Assembly: GCA_016302505.1 (NCBI GenBank)
Contig: JAEDNL010000043.1
Location: 1 to 10,596, forward strand
Direction of reading: 5' to 3'
Length of the DNA: 10,596 bases
Source of the DNA: Bacilli bacterium
Lineage (GTDB): Bacteria; Bacillota_I; Bacilli_A; RF39; UBA660
The translations under genes and the position numbers were made by a program. This document shows positions 1-6,491 of this stretch, piece by piece. How positions within the stretch are numbered: the stretch's first letter is position 1; each line of letters starts with the position of its first letter. Under the pieces are notes generated by a model. That model was not told where the DNA came from. It saw nothing but the letters and a program-made list of their open reading frames with translations, and did not search any database.

Positions 1-1
1 A

Positions 2-679
2 GAAAAAACAAGTACTCCTGCTGAGGCACCAGTTGTTACTCCAACAGAAAATGTATCACCTGTACAGCCAATGCAAAGTACTCCAGTAGAGTCTACAATG
101 ACAGTTGAAACTCCGGTTGAAGCACCTAGCTTAGATGCACTTAATTCTAATGTTGCTGAGACACCAGTTATAGAATCAACTTCTGTTCAAGAACCTGCTA
201 GTATTTTCGATAAACCTGATACAAGTGTAACAATGGAACAAACTAGTGTTCCTGAACCAAGTGTTGTACCTTCAGAGGTTGCGACACCTATTTCTGAAAC
301 ACCAATTAGTGAACAACCAGTTGTTGAAACTCCTGCTATGGAAACAAATCCTGTAGTTGAACCAGTAGCGCCAACTATTGAAACAGCTACTCCACAAGAT
401 GTAGTAATGCAAACAGCTACAATTGAACCAGTTGAAGCACCTGTAATGGAAGCACCTACACCTGATGTTCCTGTTGTTGAAATGCCAGCTGCACCAGTTA
501 TGGATACAGTAACTACAACACAAATGCCAGCTACTGAGCCAATGGAAACAATTACGCCACAAAATGTAGTAATGGAAACTCAACCAGCAGAAACACCTAA
601 TGCAACAAAAGAACCTGTACAAGAAAGTACTGTACCAGAGGTTGAAGTTACTACTCAAAATATTAATCAAAACATGTAA
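2..679 (+). CDS. Thr/Pro/Val/Glu-rich low-complexity protein, C-terminal part (5' end outside window)
   Basis: The reading frame is open from base 2 with no stop until TAA at 677-679, so this is the last 225 residues of a longer protein. The internal ATG at 71 is not the likely start, because the same composition continues upstream of it. The visible part is almost entirely low-complexity: short units such as VETP, IEPVEAP and PVVE recur, there are very few Lys, Arg or aromatic residues, and Glu makes it acidic. A longer unit appears twice, TPQDVVMQT and TPQNVVMET. No membrane segment, LPXTG sorting signal or enzyme motif is visible. Such a tail is expected to be disordered; it could be a linker or C-terminal extension of a membrane or cell-division protein whose folded domain lies upstream. 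I do not recognise the family and assign no function. The coding frame is certain; the role is unknown. Confidence 0.8.
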   Translation, partial: EKTSTPAEAPVVTPTENVSPVQPMQSTPVESTMTVETPVEAPSLDALNSNVAETPVIESTSVQEPASIFDKPDTSVTMEQTSVPEPSVVPSEVATPISETPISEQPVVETPAMETNPVVEPVAPTIETATPQDVVMQTATIEPVEAPVMEAPTPDVPVVEMPAAPVMDTVTTTQMPATEPMETITPQNVVMETQPAETPNATKEPVQESTVPEVEVTTQNINQNM

Positions 680-738
680 AAATACGGATACATAATGAAC
701 TAGTCAATAAAAAATAGACAGTTTAAAAAAGGCACTAG

Positions 739-773
739 AACCCTGATTCAATTTTATATTGAATTGGGGTTTT
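739..773 (+). terminator. Intrinsic terminator after the low-complexity gene
   Basis: A 14-bp stem (739-752 with 758-771, two G·U wobbles) closes a 5-base TTTAT loop and is followed by a short T-run. It lies 60 bases after the stop codon and probably ends the upstream transcript. The T-tract is short (TTTT then ATAAT), so termination may be incomplete. Confidence 0.65.
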
Positions 774-778
774 ATAAT
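773..778 (+). promoter_or_regulatory. Candidate -10 element (TATAAT) for the structured intergenic RNA
   Basis: A perfect TATAAT follows the terminator stem directly. The expected start, about 784, coincides with the first base of the outer helix of the RNA candidate. There is no convincing -35 box: the nearest, TTCAAT at 747-752, would leave a 20-base spacer. TATAAT arises often by chance in DNA this AT-rich, so support is weak. Confidence 0.3.
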
Positions 779-782
779 TTAA

Positions 783-920
783 AGCATAGCTTGTGTATTT
801 GAGAGTGATTAAACAGTTTATGCTAGATGTAAAACTAAAACATCAAATGTTTTCATTAAACTGTTTGGTCTATTTTGGGTCTTATATTGGGTGGTATTCC
901 ATGGACTATACTGCTGTTTC
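783..920 (+). ncRNA. Candidate structured small RNA (6S-like shape, unproven)
   Basis: This stretch has no open reading frame of note but has clear folding potential. A 14-bp helix pairs 807-820 with 857-870 (two G·U pairs). Inside its loop a perfect 7-bp hairpin pairs 837-843 with 847-853 around CAA. Outside, AGCATA at 783-788 can pair with TACTGCT at 909-915 with one bulged base. Between the outer and central helices is an asymmetric open region with a small possible hairpin on the 3' side (TGG-TATT-CCA). A closing stem, open bubble and long terminal hairpin is the general plan of bacterial 6S RNA, which binds RNA polymerase. However, the element is shorter than the usual 180-200 bases and I could not match conserved 6S sequence. 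It could also be the 3' region of the upstream transcript or unrelated hairpins. Confidence 0.35.
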
Positions 921-931
921 TAAATAAATAC

Positions 932-958
932 TTGCATTAGAAAAAATATTGTGATAAT
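932..958 (+). promoter_or_regulatory. Promoter of the T-box/alaS transcript
   Basis: GATAAT at 953-958 is preceded by TG at 950-951, giving an extended -10 element. TTGCAT at 932-937 can serve as the -35 box, although the 15-base spacer is short. Transcription would begin near 965, just before the first strand of T-box stem I at 969. Confidence 0.55.
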
Positions 959-964
959 ATTAAT

Positions 965-1153
965 ACATTGAAAGACGAGTAAATTATATTTGCTTTTAAG
1001 AGAGCTAGTGTTTGGTGTAAACTAGCATGGAAATATATTTGAAGCTACTTTCACTTATGAGTTAATAGCTCACGTGTAATACGTTATATTAATTAAGTTA
1101 AATAAAGGATGGTACCGTCATTATGACTCCTTGTACTATTCTTTTTTTATTTT
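965..1153 (+). promoter_or_regulatory. Alanine T-box riboswitch (leader of alaS)
   Basis: This leader senses uncharged tRNA-Ala and permits transcription into alaS when charging falls. Stem I is closed by TGAAAG (969-974) with CTTTCA (1048-1053). The conserved GACGAGTA stretch (974-981) and AGAGAG (999-1004) are present. The distal arm is CTAGT/ACTAG around a loop containing TTGGTG. The specifier codon is GCT (Ala) at 1044-1046, preceded by GAA as is common in T-boxes. A small hairpin (ACGT 1072-1075 with 1081-1084) fits stem III. The antiterminator has helix AAGGA/TCCTT (1105-1109 with 1128-1132), the T-box bulge TGGTACC (1110-1116) and helix GTCA/TGAC (1117-1120 with 1124-1127). The bulge base after TGG is T, which matches the A discriminator base expected on tRNA-Ala. 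Specifier, bulge and downstream gene all agree on alanine. Confidence 0.93.
1104..1148 (+). terminator. T-box attenuator terminator
   Basis: AAAGGATGGTAC (1104-1115) can pair over all 12 positions with GTACTATTCTTT (1133-1144), using G·U where needed. T7 is at 1142-1148, so the last stem pairs use the start of the T-tract. The 5' arm includes most of the T-box bulge, so this hairpin and the antiterminator cannot form together. This is the off state when tRNA-Ala is charged. Confidence 0.85.
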
Positions 1154-1165
1154 GAGGAGGATTTT

Positions 1166-2911
1166 ATGAATATTAGAGATTTATATATTGATTTTTTTGT
1201 TAGTAAAGGACACAAACAAATTCCAAGTGCTCCAGTAGTACCTGAAAATGATAATACAGTACTGTTCAACACAGCTGGTATGCAACCATTAATACCATAT
1301 TTAAGTGGAAAAGAGCATCCATATGGTAAAAGATTAGTTGATTATCAAAAATGTATTAGAACAAATGATTTGGATGAAGTAGGAGATTCTTATCACCATA
1401 CTTTCTTTGAAATGTTAGGTAATTGGTCACTAGGAGATTATTTTAAGAAAGAAGCTATTACATGGAGTTTTGAGTTTCTAACTAAAGTACTTAATATTCC
1501 AGTAGAACGTCTTGCTGTTACTGTATTCGAAGGTAATGAAATCGCACCAAAAGATACAGAAGCAAAAGAACTATGGATGAGCTTAGGTATTAAAGAAGAA
1601 AGAATTTGTGAGACTAAAGAAGATAACTGGTGGCCTAATTTAGAAATGCCAGGACTTTGTGGACCTGACTCTGAAATGTTCTATTTTAGAAGTAATGATG
1701 AAATACCTGAAAAATTTGATCCAGAAGATAATAGATGGGTAGAAATATGGAATGATGTATTTATGCAATATGATCACAAAGAAGATGGAACAATCGAACC
1801 ACTTAAACATAAAAATGTTGATACAGGTATGGGACTTGAAAGGGTAACTGCAATACTTGAAGGTGTTAATGATAATTATCTATCTAGTATATGGAAAGAC
1901 GTTATAGAAAAAATCTGCGAAATAAGTAACACTAAATATGAAGACAATAAGCAAAGTATTAGAATTATTGCTGATCATATTAGAACTTCAGTATTCATTT
2001 CTGCTGATTATAGTGGCATTAAGCCAAGCAATGTAGGACAGGGTTATATATTAAGAAGATTAATTAGAAGAAGTATTAGACATGCTAAAAAGGTAAATAT
2101 AGATATATCTAGTAATTGGGATATTGAAATAGCTAAACTAATAATTAACAAATATAAAAAATATTATAAAGAATTAGAAGAAAATGAAAATGTGGTATAT
2201 GAAGTACTAACTAATGAAAAAAATAAATTCAATAAAACAATTGAAAAAGGATTAAGAGAGTTTGAAAAAGTAACTAAAGACAATAATGATATAGATGCAA
2301 CTACTGCATTTAAACTTTATGATACATATGGTTTTCCACTTGAATTAACTGTAGAACTTGCTCATGAAAAAAATATTAAAGTAGATGAAAAAGGTTTTGA
2401 GGAAAAATTTAAGGCTCATCAAGAATTATCAAGAACATCTTCTGCTGGTCAATTTAAAGGCGGACTTGGTGGTAATGGTGAAATAGAAACTAAATATCAT
2501 ACAGCAACCCACTTATTAAATGCTGCATTAAAGTTAGTACTAGGCCCTGATGTACATCAAAGAGGTAGTAACATTACAGCAGAAAGAATGAGATTTGATT
2601 TTAATTGTGATCATAAGCTTAGTGATGAAGAAAAAGAAAAAATAGAAAATCTTGTAAACACTTGGATTAAAGAATCTATTCCTGTAACATCTGAAGAAAT
2701 GAATAAAGATGAAGCAATAAAGAGTGGAGCAGAATGTATGTTCATTGAGAAATACCCTGATATTGTAACGGTTTATAGTATTGGCAATGTTTCAAAAGAA
2801 CTATGTGGTGGACCTCATGTTAAAAATACTAGTGAATTAGGTCACTTTAAAATAAAAAAAGAAGAAGCATCAAGCGCAGGGGTTAGAAGAATTAAAGCTA
2901 TTTTAGAATAA
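1166..2911 (+). CDS. alaS: Alanyl-tRNA synthetase, compact form lacking the beta-barrel and C-Ala regions
   Basis: Charges tRNA-Ala with alanine in the cytoplasm and is expected to hydrolyse mischarged Ser- or Gly-tRNA-Ala. The class II catalytic core fills about residues 1-240 (FFVSKGHKQIPSAPVVP, the NTAGMQP segment, QKCIRTNDLDEVG, FFEMLGNWSLGDYF, and motif 3 TGMGLERVTA), followed by the tRNA-binding helical region. The editing domain keeps its zinc ligands: H445 and H449 in HTATH, C547 and H551 in CGGPH. At 581 residues it is far shorter than the usual 850-900. The helical region runs almost directly into the editing domain, without the beta-barrel insert, and the protein stops at GVRRIKAILE where the C-Ala domain would begin. 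A terminator starts 6 bases after the stop, so this is not a frameshifted long gene. The CGPDSE and FKGGLGG wording resembles short AlaRS proteins that I recall from candidate-phyla bacteria. The ATG at 1166 has GAGGAGG at 1154-1160. It is regulated by the T-box upstream. Confidence 0.95.
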   Translation: MNIRDLYIDFFVSKGHKQIPSAPVVPENDNTVLFNTAGMQPLIPYLSGKEHPYGKRLVDYQKCIRTNDLDEVGDSYHHTFFEMLGNWSLGDYFKKEAITWSFEFLTKVLNIPVERLAVTVFEGNEIAPKDTEAKELWMSLGIKEERICETKEDNWWPNLEMPGLCGPDSEMFYFRSNDEIPEKFDPEDNRWVEIWNDVFMQYDHKEDGTIEPLKHKNVDTGMGLERVTAILEGVNDNYLSSIWKDVIEKICEISNTKYEDNKQSIRIIADHIRTSVFISADYSGIKPSNVGQGYILRRLIRRSIRHAKKVNIDISSNWDIEIAKLIINKYKKYYKELEENENVVYEVLTNEKNKFNKTIEKGLREFEKVTKDNNDIDATTAFKLYDTYGFPLELTVELAHEKNIKVDEKGFEEKFKAHQELSRTSSAGQFKGGLGGNGEIETKYHTATHLLNAALKLVLGPDVHQRGSNITAERMRFDFNCDHKLSDEEKEKIENLVNTWIKESIPVTSEEMNKDEAIKSGAECMFIEKYPDIVTVYSIGNVSKELCGGPHVKNTSELGHFKIKKEEASSAGVRRIKAILE

Positions 2912-2917
2912 AAAGAT

Positions 2918-2942
2918 ACCATATTCATAAGAATATGGTTTT
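2918..2942 (+). terminator. Intrinsic terminator after alaS
   Basis: A perfect 9-bp stem, ACCATATTC (2918-2926) with GAATATGGT (2931-2939), closes an ATAA loop and is followed by a short T-run (TTTT counted from the last stem base). It starts just after the alaS stop codon and separates alaS from the rlmN operon. Confidence 0.75.
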
Positions 2943-2954
2943 AATATAAAAATA

Positions 2955-2963
2955 TGGTATAAT
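2955..2963 (+). promoter_or_regulatory. Extended -10 promoter of the rlmN operon
   Basis: TGGTATAAT is a perfect extended -10 element (TG, one base, then TATAAT at 2958-2963). The -35 position falls in the alaS terminator arm and has no good match, as is usual for extended -10 promoters. The predicted start near 2970 would leave only about 11 bases of leader before the rlmN ATG, with the GGTGA ribosome site at the very 5' end. Confidence 0.5.
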
Positions 2964-2980
2964 TTAAAAGGTGAATTAAT

Positions 2981-3997
2981 ATGAATTTTTACGATTTTAC
3001 ATTAGAAGAATTAGAAAGTTATTTAATAGAAAATGGATTTAAAAAATATAATGCTACTCAAATAATAGAATGGGTATATGAAAAACATGTCTATAATTTT
3101 GATAAGATGACTAATTTGAGTAAAAAACTTATTCAGTTTTTAAAAGATAAAATTATTTTTGATAAACTTAAAGTAGTTAAAGTAGAAGAAAGTAGTTTAG
3201 CTAATAAATATTTATTAGAACTTAAAGATGGCAATAGAATAGAGTGTGTACTTATGAAACATGATTATGGACTATCTTTATGTGTATCTAGTCAAATAGG
3301 TTGTAATATGGGATGTTCTTTTTGTGAAAGTGGTAGACTTAAAAAGATTAGAAATCTTACTCTTAGTGAAATAGTTATGCAAGTAACAACAGTTAGTGAA
3401 TATGAGGATAGTAGAATAGATTCTATTGTTATGATGGGTATTGGAGAACCATTTGATAATTTTGATACCGTTAAAAGATTTATAAGCGTTGTTATTAATA
3501 ATAAAATGATAGGTATAGGGCAAAGACATTTGACTATTTCTACTTGTGGAATAGTACCTAAAATATATGAATTTGCTGATCTTGAAACTGGAGTTAATTT
3601 AGCAATAAGTCTTCATGCTCCGAATAATGAAATAAGAGATAAGATAATGAAAATAAATCATGCTTATAAGATAGAAGAAATTATGTCGGCTCTTGACTAT
3701 TATATTGACAAGACTAATAGAAGAGTAACTATTGAATATATAATGCTTGCTGGTATTAATGATAGTGATAAGTGTGCTAATGAGTTATCTTGTCTTTTAA
3801 AAGGTAAACTTGTGTATGTTAATTTAATTCCATATAATGAAACAGAAAATTTTAATATGAAAAGAAGTAATGACTTTAAAATAAAAGAGTTTTGTGATAT
3901 ACTTAAATCAAATAATATAAATGTAACCATAAGGAAAGAAATGGGTGGTAATTTATCCGCTGCTTGTGGTCAATTAAGAGCAAATAATATGAAATAG
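2981..3997 (+). CDS. rlmN: Radical SAM adenine C2-methyltransferase, RlmN family
   Basis: RlmN uses S-adenosylmethionine and an iron-sulfur cluster to methylate C2 of A2503 in 23S rRNA and A37 of some tRNAs, tuning peptidyl-transferase and decoding accuracy. The cluster motif CX3CX2C is C108, C112 and C115 (CNMGCSFC). E88 in RIECVLM matches the conserved glutamate before it, GIGEPFDN is the SAM-side GEP motif, and C329 in AACGQL is the cysteine that carries the methyl intermediate. The 338-residue length is normal. After the third cluster cysteine the sequence reads ESG instead of the usual ATG, and KEMGGNLSAACGQL is typical of RlmN rather than of the Cfr resistance enzyme. The ATG at 2981 has AAAGGTG at 2967-2973. 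First gene of the operon, in the same position as in Bacillus. Cfr-like activity at C8 is less likely but cannot be excluded by eye. Confidence 0.93.
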   Translation: MNFYDFTLEELESYLIENGFKKYNATQIIEWVYEKHVYNFDKMTNLSKKLIQFLKDKIIFDKLKVVKVEESSLANKYLLELKDGNRIECVLMKHDYGLSLCVSSQIGCNMGCSFCESGRLKKIRNLTLSEIVMQVTTVSEYEDSRIDSIVMMGIGEPFDNFDTVKRFISVVINNKMIGIGQRHLTISTCGIVPKIYEFADLETGVNLAISLHAPNNEIRDKIMKINHAYKIEEIMSALDYYIDKTNRRVTIEYIMLAGINDSDKCANELSCLLKGKLVYVNLIPYNETENFNMKRSNDFKIKEFCDILKSNNINVTIRKEMGGNLSAACGQLRANNMK

Positions 3998-4011
3998 TAA
4001 AGAGGTGAAAT

Positions 4012-4749
4012 ATGAAATCAGTTTATCAAACAGATCCTGGTAAAGTAAGAAACCACAATGAAGATTCAGTAAATATAGTTAAAAATCTAAATAACGAGAT
4101 TTTACTAGTAGTAGCTGATGGTATGGGAGGACATAAAGCAGGAGAAGTAGCGTCTTCTTTAGTAGTAAATGAACTTAGTAAAAGATTTTCTGAATTATCA
4201 AGTATAGGTACTAAAGAGGAAGCAGTAGTTTGGTTAAAAGAAATAATAGAAGAAATAAATATTAAAATATTAAGATATGCTGAAGAACATGTTGATGCCA
4301 ATGGTCTTGGTACTACGTGTGTATGCGCAATATTATCTAAAGACTTCTTATTATTTGGAAATATAGGAGATTCAAGTGGATTTGTGTATAAAAAAGGTAA
4401 ACTGTATAAAGTAACTAAAGATCATACACTTGTGAATATGTTACTTGAAAGTGGAGAACTAACTGAACAGGAAGCGAAAACTCATCCACAAAAAAATGTA
4501 CTTATGAAAGCTTTAGGAGCAGCAGAAAACATTGAAATGGATATATTTGATGTTGAAAGAACAGTAGATGGTATTTTCTTATGTAGTGATGGACTTACTA
4601 ATATGTTAACTAAAGAACAAATAGAAAAAGTATTAAATGATGATAATTTAGATATAGAAGAAAAGGTTTCGAAATTAATAATGAAAGCTAATTCTCGTGG
4701 GGGAACTGATAATATTACAATTGCTTATGCAAGAATGAGTGGTGAATAG
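4012..4749 (+). CDS. prpC: PP2C-family Ser/Thr protein phosphatase (PrpC/Stp)
   Basis: A soluble Mn/Mg-dependent phosphatase that removes phosphates placed by the kinase encoded next to it. The metal-site aspartates are visible: D18 in RNHNEDS, D36 in VADGMGGHKAGE, D193 in CSDGLTNM and D233 in GGTDNITIAYA. R13 fits the conserved phosphate-binding arginine. The 245-residue length is standard for bacterial PrpC/Stp. The usual GDSR motif reads GDSSGF (119-124), so the common arginine there is replaced by serine. The ATG at 4012 lies 14 bases after rlmN with AGAGGTG at 4001-4007. Its stop is separated by a single base from the likely kinase start, so the pair should be translated together. Confidence 0.94.
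   Translation: MKSVYQTDPGKVRNHNEDSVNIVKNLNNEILLVVADGMGGHKAGEVASSLVVNELSKRFSELSSIGTKEEAVVWLKEIIEEINIKILRYAEEHVDANGLGTTCVCAILSKDFLLFGNIGDSSGFVYKKGKLYKVTKDHTLVNMLLESGELTEQEAKTHPQKNVLMKALGAAENIEMDIFDVERTVDGIFLCSDGLTNMLTKEQIEKVLNDDNLDIEEKVSKLIMKANSRGGTDNITIAYARMSGE
4741..4745 (+). promoter_or_regulatory. Ribosome binding site deciding the kinase start
   Basis: GGTGA sits inside the last codons of the phosphatase gene and 5 bases before GTG at 4751. This favours 4751 over the GTG codons at 4739 or 4742, which overlap this site. No ATG is available near the conserved N-terminus. Confidence 0.6.
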
Positions 4750-4750
4750 T

Positions 4751-6490
4751 GTGATAGTTAAGGGAGCTAAAATAAATGATAGATATCAAATAATTAAAAC
4801 ATTAGGTGAAGGTGGAATGGCTAATGTTTATTTAGCAAATGACACAATATTAGATAGAATGGTTGCTGTAAAAGTATTAAGAGGAGATCTTGCTAATGAT
4901 GAAAAATTCGTAAGAAGATTTCAAAGAGAAGCTCTTTCAGCTTCTAGTTTATCTCATCCTAATATAGTAGAAATGTATGATGTTGGTGAAGATGATGGTC
5001 AATATTATATAGTAATGGAATATGTAGATGGTAAAACATTAAAACAAGTATTAAAGCAAAGAGGACATTTATCTATTACTGAAGTAGTAGATATTATGTT
5101 ACAACTAACAGATGGTCTTGCTCATGCACATGATGCATACATAATACATAGAGATATTAAACCTCAAAATATAATGATACTTCCAAATGGAATGATTAAG
5201 ATAACTGATTTTGGTGTTTCAACTGCACTTAATTCAACTCAACTTACTCAAACTAATTCAGTTATGGGAACAGTACATTATCTTCCACCAGAACAAGCTA
5301 GTGGTAAAGGTTCAACTATTAAGAGTGATATTTATTCAATGGGTATTATGATGTATGAATTATTAACAGGACTTGTTCCATATAAAGGAGATACTGCTGT
5401 TGAAATAGCTTTAAAACATCTTAAAGAACCGTTGCCAAGTGTTAGAAAGACTAATCCAAGTATTCCACAATCAGTAGAAAATGTTATTATTAAAGCAACT
5501 GCTAAGAATCCTAAAAATAGATATAAAGATTCTAGAGAAATGCATGATGACTTAAAGACTGCTTTAGATGAATCTAGAGAGAATGAAGAAAAATATGTTT
5601 ATAAATATCCTGAAACTGATTTAGATGAAACTAAAGCATTAGATAAAGAATTAGAAAGCATTAAAAAACAAAAAGTAAGTGAAGAAAAAAAGAAAGCTAA
5701 AAAAATTGAAGAAGAAACTAGAAAAGAAAATAAAAAACAAAATAAATTATTAATAATATTAGCTAGTATATTTACAGGACTTGTACTTTTATTAACAATA
5801 GGAATTTCATTATATTTTAATAAGAGTAAAGTTAAAAATGTAGTTATACCAGATGTTAGTAATAAAACACCAGTACAAGCATCAAATGAACTTACTGATT
5901 TAGGTTTTGAAGTAGTCACTGAATATAAATATGAAGCAAGTGATACAATTGAAGAAGGCAAAGTAATAAGAACTACTCCTGAAATAGGTAGTAAAAGAAA
6001 ATATGGTCAAAAAATAACTTTATATATAAGTTCTGGTGAAGGTGCTTACATAGTAGAAGATTTTACAGGTGAAAATTATTTAGTTGCTAAGGGTAAAATC
6101 GAAGCACAATGTCAATGTAATGTAGTTGTTGAATATGAAAAAGTAAAAGAGGATGATAAAACTAAGGAAGACACTGTACTTAAAACAGAACCAGCAGCGG
6201 GAGAATCTAGTAAATATGGTAATCAAATAAAAATATATATACCACAAGTTGAATATAAATATCCTGATTTTACTAAACTAAGTATTGCCGAACTTGAAGA
6301 ATTTGTAACTAAACATGAATTAAAATTAGAATATAAATATCAAGAAGATTTAACTAAACCAGAAGGAACAATAATTAAACAAAGTAGAGCAAAAGATACA
6401 ATAGTAACTCCGGGAGCAACACTTGTAATAACAGTTACAACTAAACCAGAAGAAGCAGACCCAGATAATGAAGTAGTAGTAGAGGAATAA
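4751..6490 (+). CDS. prkC: PASTA-domain transmembrane Ser/Thr kinase (PrkC/Stk)
   Basis: A membrane kinase that senses muropeptides or lipid II through outside PASTA domains and phosphorylates cell-wall, division and translation proteins. Numbered from GTG 4751 (579 residues): glycine loop GEGGMANVY, ATP lysine K41 in AVKVL, catalytic HRDIKPQN with D135, DFG at 153-155, and an activation segment ending in GTVHYLPPEQ with T174. The kinase domain ends near residue 275. A Lys/Glu-rich coiled linker follows, then one membrane helix at about 333-356, placing the C-terminus outside. Three PASTA repeats lie at about 363-429, 432-499 and 502-565, followed by a short acidic tail. The second repeat contains Cys-Gln-Cys (454 and 456), unusual for an exported domain. 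The longer start at 4739 would add four residues. One base separates it from rsgA downstream. Confidence 0.94.
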   Translation: MIVKGAKINDRYQIIKTLGEGGMANVYLANDTILDRMVAVKVLRGDLANDEKFVRRFQREALSASSLSHPNIVEMYDVGEDDGQYYIVMEYVDGKTLKQVLKQRGHLSITEVVDIMLQLTDGLAHAHDAYIIHRDIKPQNIMILPNGMIKITDFGVSTALNSTQLTQTNSVMGTVHYLPPEQASGKGSTIKSDIYSMGIMMYELLTGLVPYKGDTAVEIALKHLKEPLPSVRKTNPSIPQSVENVIIKATAKNPKNRYKDSREMHDDLKTALDESRENEEKYVYKYPETDLDETKALDKELESIKKQKVSEEKKKAKKIEEETRKENKKQNKLLIILASIFTGLVLLLTIGISLYFNKSKVKNVVIPDVSNKTPVQASNELTDLGFEVVTEYKYEASDTIEEGKVIRTTPEIGSKRKYGQKITLYISSGEGAYIVEDFTGENYLVAKGKIEAQCQCNVVVEYEKVKEDDKTKEDTVLKTEPAAGESSKYGNQIKIYIPQVEYKYPDFTKLSIAELEEFVTKHELKLEYKYQEDLTKPEGTIIKQSRAKDTIVTPGATLVITVTTKPEEADPDNEVVVEE

Positions 6491-6491
6491 T

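Noticed and set aside
272..670. Long minus-strand open frame opposite the T/P/V/E-rich gene
   Set aside because: Its Trp/Cys/Phe/His-rich product is the expected antisense shadow of a repetitive Thr/Pro/Glu coding sequence, and it has no ribosome site.
2..679. DNA repeat array or CRISPR-like array, from recurring GAAACTCCT/CCAGTTGTTG motifs
   Set aside because: The recurrences keep the reading frame, vary in length and encode short T/P/V/E units; there are no constant repeats with regular unique spacers.
886..903. Second T-box-like sequence (GGGTGGTATTCC) upstream of the real T-box
   Set aside because: It resembles TGGNACC only loosely, and no stem I, specifier loop or terminator accompanies it. 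It is better explained as part of the structured RNA candidate.
2881..2980. Frameshift or premature stop that truncated a full-length alaS
   Set aside because: A terminator begins 6 bases after the stop and rlmN starts within 70 bases; there is no room or remnant for a C-Ala domain in any frame.
5599..5961. Minus-strand open frame with Ser/Leu/Phe-rich, membrane-like product inside the kinase gene
   Set aside because: It is an antisense shadow of the Lys/Glu-rich linker and membrane helix; the + strand kinase is unambiguous there.
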